A stretch of DNA of 64,000 nt from Silvibacterium bohemicum (GCF_001006305.1 NZ_LBHJ01000003.1:1006631-1070630), one strand, 5' to 3'. Positions 51,368 through 59,715 are shown, counted from the stretch's first letter. The notes: a model not told the origin generated them from the sequence alone. Program-made: numbers and translations.

Positions 51368-52240
51368 TTAGGGGAGCATCTTCAACCACGCGGCTATCTC
51401 CTGTCCGATCGTATCCGGATGATCTTCCTGCAGGTAGTGGAGTCCATGTCCGAGATCGACAGCGTGGCATGACTTCAGATGTGTGCGATAGAACTCCGCT
51501 CGAGCCGGTGGAATAAAAATACCGGGCTGGGCATGAAAGAAAAGCTTTGGCGTATCCGTTGACAGCAGCCACTCATGATAAGCAACTGCCATCGCGTAGA
51601 CGTCGCTCGGGGAGCCAGCAATCGGAAGTTCATTTGGAAACCGATAAATAGGCTCCCTATCGTTCGCGTTGAGGAAGGGACGACGATACTCTTCCATCTC
51701 GTGAGCAGAAAGGTGACGTACGACTCCACTGGGCAGGCCTTGCTCAATGAAAATGTTGTGATCGATCACCAGCGACCGCCCGATCGCCGGATCCCGGAGT
51801 GTCTTGAGATACTCGTATGCTGTTGTACCGAGGTCCAGCCAGGTCGGAACCGGAGCGATGAACTCCATCAGCGCCAGGCCTTTGACTTGCGTCGAATGAC
51901 GCCGCGCCCAGTCGAGTCCCAGCGCAGAACCCCAATCGTGCAGGACCAATATCACGTCCGTTAGGTTGAGTGCCTCGATGAATACTTGCAAATAGCTCGC
52001 GTGATCTTCTATCCGATAGGAGAGATTGGGCCGGTCAGAATGTCCAAACCCGATCAGGTCCGGCGCCACACAACGTACGTGCGGTGCGACGTGTGGGATC
52101 ACATTTCTCCAGAGATAGGACGAGGTGGGATTGCCATGTAGAAACAGCGCAACGGTTTCTTTCCCTTCGCTCAAGCCTTCATCCACGTACGCCATCTTTG
52201 AGTTGAGAACTTCTACATATTTCATCGAACGCTGGGTCAC
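51368..52240 (-). CDS. Haloalkane dehalogenase
   Basis: A 290-residue alpha/beta hydrolase that replaces a halogen by OH. All catalytic elements of the HLD-II (DhaA-like) type are present: halide-binding Asn37 in 'HGNPTSSYLW', nucleophile Asp102 with Trp103 in 'LHDWGSALG', acid Glu126 in 'ALMEFIAPVPTW', and His268 in 'GHGLHYLQEDHPDTIG'. The acid position after strand 6 and the cap sequence agree with DhaA. GTG 52240 has GGAGA seven bases upstream. It is followed closely (38 bp upstream on the same strand) by the aldo/keto reductase gene, so both are probably in one operon. Confidence 0.92.
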   Translation of the reverse strand: MTQRSMKYVEVLNSKMAYVDEGLSEGKETVALFLHGNPTSSYLWRNVIPHVAPHVRCVAPDLIGFGHSDRPNLSYRIEDHASYLQVFIEALNLTDVILVLHDWGSALGLDWARRHSTQVKGLALMEFIAPVPTWLDLGTTAYEYLKTLRDPAIGRSLVIDHNIFIEQGLPSGVVRHLSAHEMEEYRRPFLNANDREPIYRFPNELPIAGSPSDVYAMAVAYHEWLLSTDTPKLFFHAQPGIFIPPARAEFYRTHLKSCHAVDLGHGLHYLQEDHPDTIGQEIAAWLKMLP

Positions 52241-52278
52241 GTATATCTCCGATCGAGCTTGATTCGAGCAATGCAGCC

Positions 52279-53265
52279 TTACTTCCCTGCGTCGCCTCTT
52301 CGGTACACACTGCTTATTTCGTCCAGTTTCGCCTTCGCTGCATTATCGAGTTTGTAGTCTGCCGCGGCCAATGTGTCGGTCAGTTGATTGAGGCGGCTGG
52401 CTCCCAGAATGACTGACGTAACAACGGGGTTCGCAAGAACCCAAGCTATAGATAAGGTTGTGACCGGTATCTTTTGTTGTTCAGCAATCTCGTCAATTTT
52501 GCCAACCGACTCGAACTCACGCTCGTGCCAATACCGAGCGTGATACATCTTTCCAAATCCTCCGAGCTCTGTCGAGAAGCGGCCCGTGTCAGGCGTGTCG
52601 CCGTGTTTATATCGGCCGCTTAAAAGCCCTCCGGCCAGTGGGTTGTACGGAATGACAGCAATGCCTTCCTCCTGGGCCAACGGAAACAGTTCACGTTCGA
52701 CCTCCCGAAACAAGAGGTTGTAACGCGGCTGGACGGAAACGAAACGAGTCATCTTTTGCAACGCCTGCAGACCGAGGGCCCTGGCCAGACGATAAGCGAG
52801 GAAGTTGGATACGCCGATATAGCGCGCCTTGCCAGAGCGCACAATCACGTCCACCGCTTCAACCATTTCGTCGAGCGGGGTCGCCGGATCGTCCATGTGC
52901 AGTTGATATAGGTCGACGTAATCCGTATTGAGGTGGCGTAGCGAGTCGTCGATAGCGTCCAGGAGGTGCTTCCGTGAGTTGCCTTGATCCCACGCAGCTG
53001 ATCCCATCCGACCACCGCCTTTGGTCGCGAGAATAAATTGACCACGCTTGCCGCGAAGCCAGCGGCCTGTGATGACCTCCGAGGTGCCTGCCTCCGCTCC
53101 CGGCGGATAAATGTCCGCAGTGTCGATTAAGTTCACGCCTGCCTCGGCTACCCGATCAAGCATGCGATGCGCCTCTGCTTCGTCCGTCTGTTTTCCAAAT
53201 GTTCCAGTGCCGAGACACAAACGGGAAACCGTTAGCCCCGTTCGACCGAATTTCGTGAACTCCAT
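52279..53265 (-). CDS. Aldo/keto reductase
   Basis: A 328-residue NADPH-dependent reductase. The catalytic tetrad is visible: Asp and Tyr in 'NLIDTADIYPPG', Lys in 'ILATKGGG', His in 'LYQLHMDDPATP'. The NADP site is 'GASRLNQLTDTLAA'. Opening residues 'KFGRTGLTVSRLCLGTGTFG' are typical of the YghZ/AKR11-13-like bacterial group. It is the first gene of a unit with the haloalkane dehalogenase and is divergent from the MFS gene; the 246-bp gap between them has three palindromes of the TATAGC type. Confidence 0.92.
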   Translation of the reverse strand: MEFTKFGRTGLTVSRLCLGTGTFGKQTDEAEAHRMLDRVAEAGVNLIDTADIYPPGAEAGTSEVITGRWLRGKRGQFILATKGGGRMGSAAWDQGNSRKHLLDAIDDSLRHLNTDYVDLYQLHMDDPATPLDEMVEAVDVIVRSGKARYIGVSNFLAYRLARALGLQALQKMTRFVSVQPRYNLLFREVERELFPLAQEEGIAVIPYNPLAGGLLSGRYKHGDTPDTGRFSTELGGFGKMYHARYWHEREFESVGKIDEIAEQQKIPVTTLSIAWVLANPVVTSVILGASRLNQLTDTLAAADYKLDNAAKAKLDEISSVYRRGDAGK

Positions 53266-53305
53266 ATCGACTCCTTCCGCTCCTCATTGGCCAGCGGCCA
53301 AGATG

Positions 53306-53321
53306 TATAGCGATGGATATA
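53306..53321. promoter_or_regulatory. TATAGC-type palindrome 1 (putative TetR operator)
   Basis: TATAGCGATGGATATA, 41 bases upstream of the aldo/keto reductase start. Its reverse complement matches site 2 (53347) at 14 of 16 positions. Confidence 0.5.
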
Positions 53322-53346
53322 TTTATAGCGAATTCCAGGAGCGTTG

Positions 53347-53362
53347 TATATCGATGGCTATA
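53347..53362. promoter_or_regulatory. TATAGC-type palindrome 2 (putative TetR operator)
   Basis: TATATCGATGGCTATA, 82 bases upstream of the aldo/keto reductase start. Confidence 0.5.
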
Positions 53363-53476
53363 TTACGTCTGGAAATCGACGTGATCGAATCGAGCCGGTC
53401 CTCCTCGAGCGAGGCAATTCTTTCGCCATAAGGAAGAAAATCATCGGGCACGGAATAAAGTCTCCGCTCATGGTTC

Positions 53477-53492
53477 TATAGCAATAGCTAAA
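53477..53492. promoter_or_regulatory. TATAGC-type palindrome 3 (putative TetR operator)
   Basis: TATAGCAATAGCTAAA, 19 bases upstream of the MFS start codon; 14 of 16 positions match the perfect palindrome beside the TetR gene (56918-56933). Confidence 0.6.
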
Positions 53493-53511
53493 TTACTCGA
53501 ATGGAGCTTGT

Positions 53512-54699
53512 ATGCGACCCGCAAAACCAGCCACAGCCCTGACGCCTTCATGGGTCGTCGTTGGCCTCGCGATGGGACCGGCGGTCGCTCTCGGTTTTGC
53601 GCGCTTTGCCTACGCGCTGCTGCTTCCGTCAATGCGTACCGCCCTTGGATGGAGTTTCGCGGACGCGGGAGCGATGAACACCGCCAACGCAGCTGGTTAT
53701 TTGATTGGGGCGCTCTTCGCAACGCCCATCGGGAAACGAGTAGGTGACAGGCGCGTCTTCGCGGCCAGCCTACTCTTGACCGCGGTGGCGGTGAGCGTCT
53801 CAGGTCTTTCGGCCGACTTCCCCGTGCTATTGGCGTTACGCGCGATCGCAGGTTTTACGGGTGCGCTCGTCTTCGTGTGCGGCGCCGGATTGGCTTCAGC
53901 CGCCGCGAAAGGTGGTTCCAGGAAACGCGCTCCCACGCTGTTGGGCGTGTATTTCTCCGGGGCCGGCATCGGCATCACGGCATCGGCTCTCGTGGTTTCT
54001 CCCTTGCTGGAAAGGGTCAGTTGGCGAGGTGGCTGGCTAGCGTTAGGCGCTCTCGCACTCTCTGCCACAATATTCGGCTGGTGGGTCTTGGATCGCGCTC
54101 CCGAACCGGCCCATGCCCTCGCGGGATCGGCATTCGACGGCTGGTCGCCGCGTTTCATGATGTGCATACTGCTGGCGTATGGCCTCTTCGGCGTAGGTTA
54201 CATCTCCTACGCGACGTTCATCATCGCGTATCTACGGAGCAACGAAGGGTTCTCGGCGGCTGACGTCACACACTTTTGGTCGATACTCGGCATCGCTTCT
54301 GTGGCCACCGCCTTTGCTTGGGGGCCGATCCTCGGCCGGCTGAAGGGTGGCTGGGGAACAGCGGCGACTCTTTGCGGCGTAACCGTTGGGGTTGCTCTAC
54401 CTCTCCTATGGAAGGGACACGGCGTAGGATATCTATCCGCCATTCTCTTCGGCGGCTCATTTCTCGCTGTTATTACTGCCGTGACATCGTTCGCGCGCCG
54501 GGCGGCGAAGCCGCATGCTTGGACTGCCGCCATTGCTGCATTGACCATCGCGTTGGGAATCGGACAGAGCGTTGGGCCTGTGTTGACTGGTGCGTTCTCC
54601 GACAAGGCGAATGGCTTGCGGGCAGGCCTCTGGCTTTCGGTGGGTATCCTCGCAATCGCCACTCTGGTCGCGGCTTTCCAACCTGAACCGGCGCCTTAG
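53512..54699 (+). CDS. YbfB/YjiJ family MFS transporter
   Basis: A 395-residue membrane protein with 12 predicted helices. The first helix 'WVVVGLAMGPAVALGFARFAYALLLPSM' in part, with the FARFAYALLLP stretch, is typical of the YbfB/YjiJ group; motif A appears as 'GKRVGDRRVFAAS'. Other stretches are 'RAIAGFTGALVFVCGAGL' and 'ARRAAKPHAWTAAIAALTIALGIGQSVGP' in part. Direction and substrate are unknown, but its place opposite the reductase-dehalogenase unit and beside a TetR-type site suggests export of a toxic compound. Confidence 0.88.
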   Translation: MRPAKPATALTPSWVVVGLAMGPAVALGFARFAYALLLPSMRTALGWSFADAGAMNTANAAGYLIGALFATPIGKRVGDRRVFAASLLLTAVAVSVSGLSADFPVLLALRAIAGFTGALVFVCGAGLASAAAKGGSRKRAPTLLGVYFSGAGIGITASALVVSPLLERVSWRGGWLALGALALSATIFGWWVLDRAPEPAHALAGSAFDGWSPRFMMCILLAYGLFGVGYISYATFIIAYLRSNEGFSAADVTHFWSILGIASVATAFAWGPILGRLKGGWGTAATLCGVTVGVALPLLWKGHGVGYLSAILFGGSFLAVITAVTSFARRAAKPHAWTAAIAALTIALGIGQSVGPVLTGAFSDKANGLRAGLWLSVGILAIATLVAAFQPEPAP

Positions 54700-54851
54700 C
54701 CAAGCCGGCAGCCGTCACGTTCTGGAAGAAGTGTTACGACTCTACCTCAGCAACTCCAATGTTCGATAGGGAGATCTGCTCTGCATTTTTCGTAGTTAAA
54801 CCTGGGCGATAAGCGCGCGATATCGCCGAGATTGAAATCGCAAATTTCCGA

Positions 54852-54866
54852 TTATAAGACTTATAA
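54852..54866. promoter_or_regulatory. TTATAAG/CTTATAA palindrome upstream of the MBL-DUF1330 unit
   Basis: TTATAAG-A-CTTATAA has 7-bp perfect arms around one base; an additional half site CTATAAG lies at 54879-54885. It ends 29 bases before the ATG. A regulator binding site is likely; which regulator is unknown. It does not match the TATAGC sites. Confidence 0.5.
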
Positions 54867-54895
54867 ACTACTTCCCCTCTATAAGGATTTGAACT

Positions 54896-55771
54896 ATGAG
54901 TGTATTTATGATTGGCGAGCTCCAGATTGATAGAGTTGCGGAGTACGCCTTACCTTTTCCGCCGCAGGACTTCTTTGTCGGCCTGTCAAAAGACGCGCTG
55001 AATTCAGAGGCCGGCTCGCTCGGTCCAGATTACTTCGACAAAACATCTGGCATGGTATTACTAAGCTCGCATAGCTGGGTAATACGCACCAAACATCACA
55101 ACGTCCTCATCGACACCTGTGTTGGTAATCATAAGAAGCGTCTCATTCCGGCATTCAATCAAATCGAAACTCCCTATCTCGAGCGGCTCGCCGCCGTAAG
55201 CCTGTCTCCAGACGACATCGACTTTGTCATATGCACCCACCTGCACTTCGATCACATCGGATGGAATACGAAGCTCGAGAATGGCCGCTGGGTACCGACC
55301 TTCTCTAAGGCGCGCTATCTTTTCGGTAGCCGGGAGTTCGACAACACGCAGTCGCTCGCATTCTCTCCCGAGCCGCACGGCGAAGACGTCATCTACAAGG
55401 ACAGCATCCTGCCGGTGGCGGAATCTGGTCAGATGGTGCTGGTCGAAGATGGATATGCCCTCGACGACAACCTCGTGATGGAGGCGGCGCCGGGACACAC
55501 ACCGGGACACATGGTAGTTCGCGCGAAAGCGCACGGCAAAACGGTCCTGTTCGTCGGCGACTTGATCTATCACCCCATCCAGACCAGATACCCGGAAGTA
55601 AACACCATATTCTGCGCTGATCCTCAACTCGCGGTTGCAACGCGGCGCCGCTATCTCGGCGAGTGCGCCGATAACGGCCATCTCCTGGCTGCGGCGCATC
55701 TAGGAGCACCGCACTATGGCAGAATTAGCCGCGACGGAGATGCCTTTCGCTTCCACCCCGGCCACGAATAA
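54896..55771 (+). CDS. Metallo-beta-lactamase-fold hydrolase
   Basis: A 291-residue protein of the MBL superfamily. Zinc ligands: 'CTHLHFDHIGWN' (HxHxDH), His in 'AAPGHTPGH', Asp in 'LFVGDLIYHP', and a C-terminal His in 'AAAHLGAPHYG'. The family includes lactonases, arylsulfatase-like and other hydrolases; the sequence is of the cytosolic 'MBL fold metallo-hydrolase' kind without a signal peptide. AAGGAT precedes the ATG. The DUF1330 gene follows after 27 bp, so the two form an operon. Confidence 0.9.
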   Translation: MSVFMIGELQIDRVAEYALPFPPQDFFVGLSKDALNSEAGSLGPDYFDKTSGMVLLSSHSWVIRTKHHNVLIDTCVGNHKKRLIPAFNQIETPYLERLAAVSLSPDDIDFVICTHLHFDHIGWNTKLENGRWVPTFSKARYLFGSREFDNTQSLAFSPEPHGEDVIYKDSILPVAESGQMVLVEDGYALDDNLVMEAAPGHTPGHMVVRAKAHGKTVLFVGDLIYHPIQTRYPEVNTIFCADPQLAVATRRRYLGECADNGHLLAAAHLGAPHYGRISRDGDAFRFHPGHE

Positions 55772-55798
55772 GTAGTTCACCAGATAGGAGGAAACGCA

Positions 55799-56092
55799 AT
55801 GGCAATCTACTTCATCAGCTTGCTGGATATACATGATTCCCAAGGCTTCGGAGAGTACGTACCGCGCGCAGCCTCTGCGCTGTCCGCCGCGGGCGGCGAA
55901 ATTCTCGCGCTCGACGATAATCCGGTAACTCACGAGGGCACACTGCCAGGCAGCCGCGTGATCCTGCTGAAGTTCGAAGACAAGGCATCGTTCGAAAAAT
56001 GGTACGAGGGCGAGGCCTATCGGCCTGTCAAACCGATACGTCTAAATTCGGCGATCACGCATTTCGGCGCCACAGTACAAGGGATGAAATGA
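55799..56092 (+). CDS. DUF1330 family protein
   Basis: A 97-residue protein of the ferredoxin-like alpha+beta DUF1330 family: 'YFISLLDIHDSQGFGEYVPRAAS' in part, 'GGEILALDDNPVTHEGTLPGSRVILLKFEDKASFEKWYEGEAY' in part. Members are small dimeric-barrel proteins without a firmly known activity, often beside catabolic genes. TAGGAGG lies about six bases upstream of the ATG. It is the second gene after the MBL hydrolase. A 12-bp perfect hairpin follows at 56169. Confidence 0.87.
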   Translation: MAIYFISLLDIHDSQGFGEYVPRAASALSAAGGEILALDDNPVTHEGTLPGSRVILLKFEDKASFEKWYEGEAYRPVKPIRLNSAITHFGATVQGMK

Positions 56093-56168
56093 TGTCGAGC
56101 TTCCGGCTCAGAGAAGCTTCCCCGCGAGTTTGCGGCTCACGACGCAGACAAGGAGTTGACTATGTTGG

Positions 56169-56199
56169 TCGAAGGTTCCTAAGTGAAAGGAACCTTCGA
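56169..56199. terminator. Perfect 12-bp hairpin between converging genes
   Basis: TCGAAGGTTCCT pairs with AGGAACCTTCGA around 'aagtgaa'. It sits between DUF1330 (plus) and the TetR gene (minus). No U-run follows on either strand, so it may work as a Rho-assisted or RNA-end-stabilising structure. A six-codon frame with its own AAGGAG (ATG 56162) ends inside the left arm. Confidence 0.5.
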
Positions 56200-56267
56200 A
56201 ACTGCTATCGAGTAACTTCGACAACCACACCATCGTGGTCTGTTCAGTTTCTCAACAACGGCTGCTG

Positions 56268-56849
56268 TCATCGGGGCCAAGCCTGCATTGCCCTCGCTAC
56301 CGTGCGATGGAGGTCTTTACGGCTTGCTCCCGCTTGCGAATCCATGGCCATTCCCCATCTGACGACAAGGATGAATCGCGTGAGTTCGTCCGGGTCAGAA
56401 TCAGGAGGAAGATCGCCGGCGGATTTGGCATCTCGGAAGCGCTTGCGCAGTTTTGCCTGACGCACTCGTCCGCGCTTTGCCAGTTCGCGCCGTATCTCAA
56501 TCGCATCATCCGAACATGGCAGCGAGCAGTTCACAATAAGACATCCGCGTGGGTGTAAAGCATCGCTGTAGGTATTGGCGCTTCCGTAGAGCACGCCTTC
56601 GGCGACGCCTCGTGCTGTAGGTTGACGCAAAGCTTCTTCCATGAAGCCAAGATAGGTGGCCTGATAGTGCTCAATCACTCTCCAGAAGAGGTTGTCTTTG
56701 CTCTGGAATGCAAAGTAAAAGCTCGGAGGCGTAATGCCCATAGCTTGCGTCAGGTTTGCAAGCGAGGTCTGCTCATAGCCATTCCTCCAGAAGAGGTCGG
56801 TCGCAATCTCGATGGCCTTGTCAATGTCGAACACGCGTGGACGTGCCAT
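56268..56849 (-). CDS. TetR/AcrR family transcriptional regulator
   Basis: A 193-residue repressor-type regulator. Residues about 8-54 form the TetR helix-turn-helix: 'IDKAIEIATDLFWRNGYEQTSLANLTQAMGITPPSFYFAFQSKDNLFWRVIEHY' in part. The C-terminal region ('GCLIVNCSLPCSDDAIEIRRELAKRGRVRQAKL' in part) fits the TetR_C group with a GCLxxN motif. GGAGGAG lies seven bases before the ATG. A perfect TATAGC-AAAA-GCTATA palindrome lies 69 bp upstream, between this gene and the divergent aminotransferase; similar sites occur beside the aldo/keto reductase and MFS genes. Confidence 0.92.
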   Translation of the reverse strand: MARPRVFDIDKAIEIATDLFWRNGYEQTSLANLTQAMGITPPSFYFAFQSKDNLFWRVIEHYQATYLGFMEEALRQPTARGVAEGVLYGSANTYSDALHPRGCLIVNCSLPCSDDAIEIRRELAKRGRVRQAKLRKRFRDAKSAGDLPPDSDPDELTRFILVVRWGMAMDSQAGASRKDLHRTVARAMQAWPR

Positions 56850-56917
56850 ATGTTTCTCCTCCAGGTCAGCAAGTCTCGAACTGGGATCTCGTCAATTCTA
56901 CCAATTTCATCATAAAA

Positions 56918-56933
56918 TATAGCAAAAGCTATA
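56918..56933. promoter_or_regulatory. Perfect TATAGC-AAAA-GCTATA palindrome (putative TetR operator)
   Basis: Six-bp perfect arms and a 4-bp centre in the gap between the TetR gene and the divergent aminotransferase. Three related sites lie at 53306, 53347 and 53477. Autoregulation by this TetR is the simplest reading. Confidence 0.65.
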
Positions 56934-57059
56934 CAATCTCGCCGATGGGCCGGCGAAGAGCGGATGAAGTTAGTGTGGCGGACATACTCTCTTCCCTGCC
57001 CCGTTTCCTGCCCTCGAAGAGAAACCTGTCCTCCAGTTATCTCCCGCAAAGGAGCAAAA

Positions 57060-58190
57060 ATGCCATCGAATCTCACTCGCCGTTCACTCATCAGGACTTC
57101 AGGACTTATGCTTGGAGCAGGCTTTTTACCCGCATCCGCTGTCACTGCGGAGAAGCCTCCACAAAACCTTATCCATCTCAACCTGAACGAGAACGCCTTT
57201 GGACCCTCACCCAATGTGGCTTCAGCTATCGAGCGCGAGTTTGTCCGCCTCTCACGCTACGCCGATGCGGCATCCGCTCAAGCCTTCGCCGAGCAGATCG
57301 CAGCCTACGAGCGCGTGCCCGTGGAGCAGGTGGTGTTGGGTGAAATCCTTGGCGCACTCGGGCTCTACCTCGGCAGCCAGAAAGGTCCAGGCGGAGAATT
57401 CGTCTACTCCACGCCAGGCTATCTTGCGCTCATTGATGCCGCTTCTCGCGTCGGCGGCATCGGCGTTCCCGTGCCGCTCGATGCGCAGTATGCGAATGAC
57501 CTCGCAGCGCTCGCGGCGAAGGTCAGCGCAGAGACTCGCGCCGTATATCTCATCAATCCGCACAACCCAACCGGCACTCTCAGCGACAACGTGGCCTTCA
57601 AACGCTTTCTTCGCGAGGTCTCACAGCAGGCGCCGGTGATCGTAGACGAGGCCTATCTCGAATACACCGCCGATTTTGAGGCTCGCTCCGCCGTATCGCT
57701 CGTCCGCGAAGGCGCGAACGTCCTCGTCTTCCGCACATTTGACAAAATTCATGGCCTTGCAGGACTTCCCATCGGATATACCCTGGCTCCGCAGCCGCTC
57801 GCCGACGCTCTGCACAAACAAGGACTCGGCGATGCTGAATCACTGGGCCGCCTCAACATAGCCGCAGCTTCCGCCGCGCTCGCCGACATTAACCATGTCC
57901 GCCAAGTCCGTTCTATCGTCGCCGACGAGCGCGCCAAGTGGGTCGCTGTTCTTGATGAAATGAAGCTACCGCACACCGACACGCAGGCCAGCTTCATCTT
58001 CTTCGACGCAGGCCGCCCACAGGCGCAGCTCGCCGCAGCCCTGCGCACCGAAGGCGTGGAGATAGGCCGGACCTTCCCGCCCTATACCAATTGGGCTCGC
58101 GTCACCATTGGGCAGCCCGAGGAGAATCACATCGTCCAGCAGCAGATAAGAAAAATCCTCACATCACATGAAGATTCTCATCAAAGATGA
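57060..58190 (+). CDS. Tat-exported PLP-dependent aminotransferase (HisC-like)
   Basis: A 376-residue fold-type-I enzyme with a twin-arginine signal 'NLTRRSLIRTSGLMLGAGF'. The mature part has 'HLNLNENAFGPSPNV', the PLP phosphate and ring contacts 'NPHNPTGTLS' and 'IVDEAYLEY', and the Schiff-base Lys in 'TFDKIHGLAGLPIGY', all of the histidinol-phosphate/aromatic aminotransferase subgroup. ATG 57060 has GGAG seven bases upstream and gives a clean Tat signal; the frame is open 32 codons further. Tat export fits a cofactor-loaded enzyme. Its substrate outside the cytoplasm is unknown. It is divergent from the TetR gene. Confidence 0.88.
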   Translation: MPSNLTRRSLIRTSGLMLGAGFLPASAVTAEKPPQNLIHLNLNENAFGPSPNVASAIEREFVRLSRYADAASAQAFAEQIAAYERVPVEQVVLGEILGALGLYLGSQKGPGGEFVYSTPGYLALIDAASRVGGIGVPVPLDAQYANDLAALAAKVSAETRAVYLINPHNPTGTLSDNVAFKRFLREVSQQAPVIVDEAYLEYTADFEARSAVSLVREGANVLVFRTFDKIHGLAGLPIGYTLAPQPLADALHKQGLGDAESLGRLNIAAASAALADINHVRQVRSIVADERAKWVAVLDEMKLPHTDTQASFIFFDAGRPQAQLAAALRTEGVEIGRTFPPYTNWARVTIGQPEENHIVQQQIRKILTSHEDSHQR

Positions 58191-58237
58191 TTACTTGCTC
58201 AATGCTCGGTCACTCGCCACCAGCCTTCCGTTTGTGG

Positions 58238-59092
58238 CTAAAGCGATCTTCGAAACATACCAGGAGTCATGCCGGTAAATCGACGGAAAGTACGGGCGAG
58301 ATGGTGTTGGTCTGCAAAACCGCAAGAGAGTGCTACAGCAGCCAGCGACATCGTACCTTTGCGAATGAGCAATTGAGCGCGCTCAATCCGTTGACTGAGC
58401 ACAAACTGGTGAGGCGTAACCCCCATGCTCTGCCGAAAACCTCGGATATAGTGCGACCGGCTTAGCCCAACCTCTGCTGCCAGATCGATTAATCGGATGT
58501 CGCAATCCAGATTTTCCTGAATATATTCAATGCTCTTTCGCAGAAGGGCTGGAGCCAATCCACCGGCTGACTCCATGCGCGGCGAGTTCGATGCGGGATA
58601 CTTATTCCATAGGTAATGGGCCAAAGAAGTTGCAACGCTGTCTGTGAACAGGCTGCCGTTTTCATAATTACTCAACGCCTCGTCAAGCAGGATTTGTGAC
58701 AGACGAGCTAATTGAACATCGCGCAGCACTGGAAACGTCTGAATGTCGGGGACCAGATACCTTGTTTCCTGACTTACTTCTCGCATCAACTCGTCGGCGA
58801 GAACGATTACTCCTGAATCTGCCGGACGGTCGAGCGTATATGTTCGAGAGCGATCATATTCACAAATTGCGATGTCGCCGGCCATGATGTCAGCCGCGAC
58901 AAATCCCGACTTCCCCTTCCACTTTCCGGAAAAGTCCGAAAGCATGAGGCCCAAGCTGATGTGCCGGATTGCAGGAGTATCCCAATCTCCTTTCGGCGCA
59001 GTCGCCGTGAAGACTTCTACGAGTCTCGATCGTACCCCCGGTCTCCCGTTGCTAGCCGATTCGATTGCGTGATTTCCAGCACTTTTGTTCAC
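58238..59092 (-). CDS. AraC family transcriptional regulator
   Basis: A 284-residue protein. The N-terminal about 170 residues are a sensor part of no clear family; residues about 180-284 carry the AraC double helix-turn-helix: 'YIQENLDCDIRLIDLAAEVGLSRSHYIRGFRQSMGVTPHQFVLSQRIERAQLLI' in part, and 'LAAVALSCGFADQHHLARTFRRFTGMTPGMFRR' in part. The second part is the canonical AraC signature. It converges with the aminotransferase and is divergent from the SnoaL-like gene, the likely target. Confidence 0.92.
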   Translation of the reverse strand: MNKSAGNHAIESASNGRPGVRSRLVEVFTATAPKGDWDTPAIRHISLGLMLSDFSGKWKGKSGFVAADIMAGDIAICEYDRSRTYTLDRPADSGVIVLADELMREVSQETRYLVPDIQTFPVLRDVQLARLSQILLDEALSNYENGSLFTDSVATSLAHYLWNKYPASNSPRMESAGGLAPALLRKSIEYIQENLDCDIRLIDLAAEVGLSRSHYIRGFRQSMGVTPHQFVLSQRIERAQLLIRKGTMSLAAVALSCGFADQHHLARTFRRFTGMTPGMFRRSL

Positions 59093-59145
59093 AGAATGGT
59101 CCCATTATGCAGGCTTCATTGGCCGGAGTTTGTTCTCCTAGGGAG

Positions 59146-59715
59146 ATGATGGGACTTCAGTACATTCCGCTTCAAAAATTGACTGCAGAACAGCAGCAGC
59201 TCAGCGATCTTTGGGATGAACACCTTATGAACGAGTTTGCAACCAAGGATGCATCCTCTGCTCTGACCACGATGGTTGATGATGCGCAAGTGAATCATGT
59301 TCCGGTTCTTACCGGTGGTGTTGGCCGTGAGCAGTTAAAACATTTCTACTCGAAATATTTCATTCCACAGATGCCGTCTGACACGCAGACGGTTCCTGTT
59401 TCGCGCACAGTCGGCTCGGACCGGCTCGTGGATGAGATGATCGTGCGCTTTACTCATGACATCGCAATGGACTGGATGCTCCCCGGGCTCGCACCCACGG
59501 GGAAATATGTAGAGGTTGCTCTCGCTGTGATCGTTCAGTTTCGCGAAGGCAAGATGTTCAGCGAGCGGATCTACTGGGATCAGGCTTCCGTTCTAGTACA
59601 ACTTGGCTTATTGGACGACTCAACATTACCCGCTGTGGGATCGGCCACGGCGCATAAGGTGTTAGATCCCTCTCTTCCTTCGAATGAGTTGATGAAACGT
59701 GCTTCCGTACGATAG
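59146..59715 (+). CDS. SnoaL/NTF2-like fold protein (ester-cyclase type)
   Basis: About 189 residues. It looks like a SnoaL-like alpha+beta cone: 'LWDEHLMNEFATKDASSALTTMVDDAQVNHVPVLTGGVGREQLKHFYSKYF' in part, then 'DEMIVRFTHDIAMDWMLPG', 'VEVALAVIVQFREGKMFSERIYWDQASVLVQLGLL' in part. The 'ERIYWDQ' stretch is common in SnoaL-like proteins of catabolic clusters. The start is uncertain: ATG 59146/59149 follow GGGAG closely, and an ATG at 59107 is also in frame. Divergent from the AraC gene with almost no gap, so it may be AraC-controlled. Confidence 0.78.
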   Translation: MMGLQYIPLQKLTAEQQQLSDLWDEHLMNEFATKDASSALTTMVDDAQVNHVPVLTGGVGREQLKHFYSKYFIPQMPSDTQTVPVSRTVGSDRLVDEMIVRFTHDIAMDWMLPGLAPTGKYVEVALAVIVQFREGKMFSERIYWDQASVLVQLGLLDDSTLPAVGSATAHKVLDPSLPSNELMKRASVR

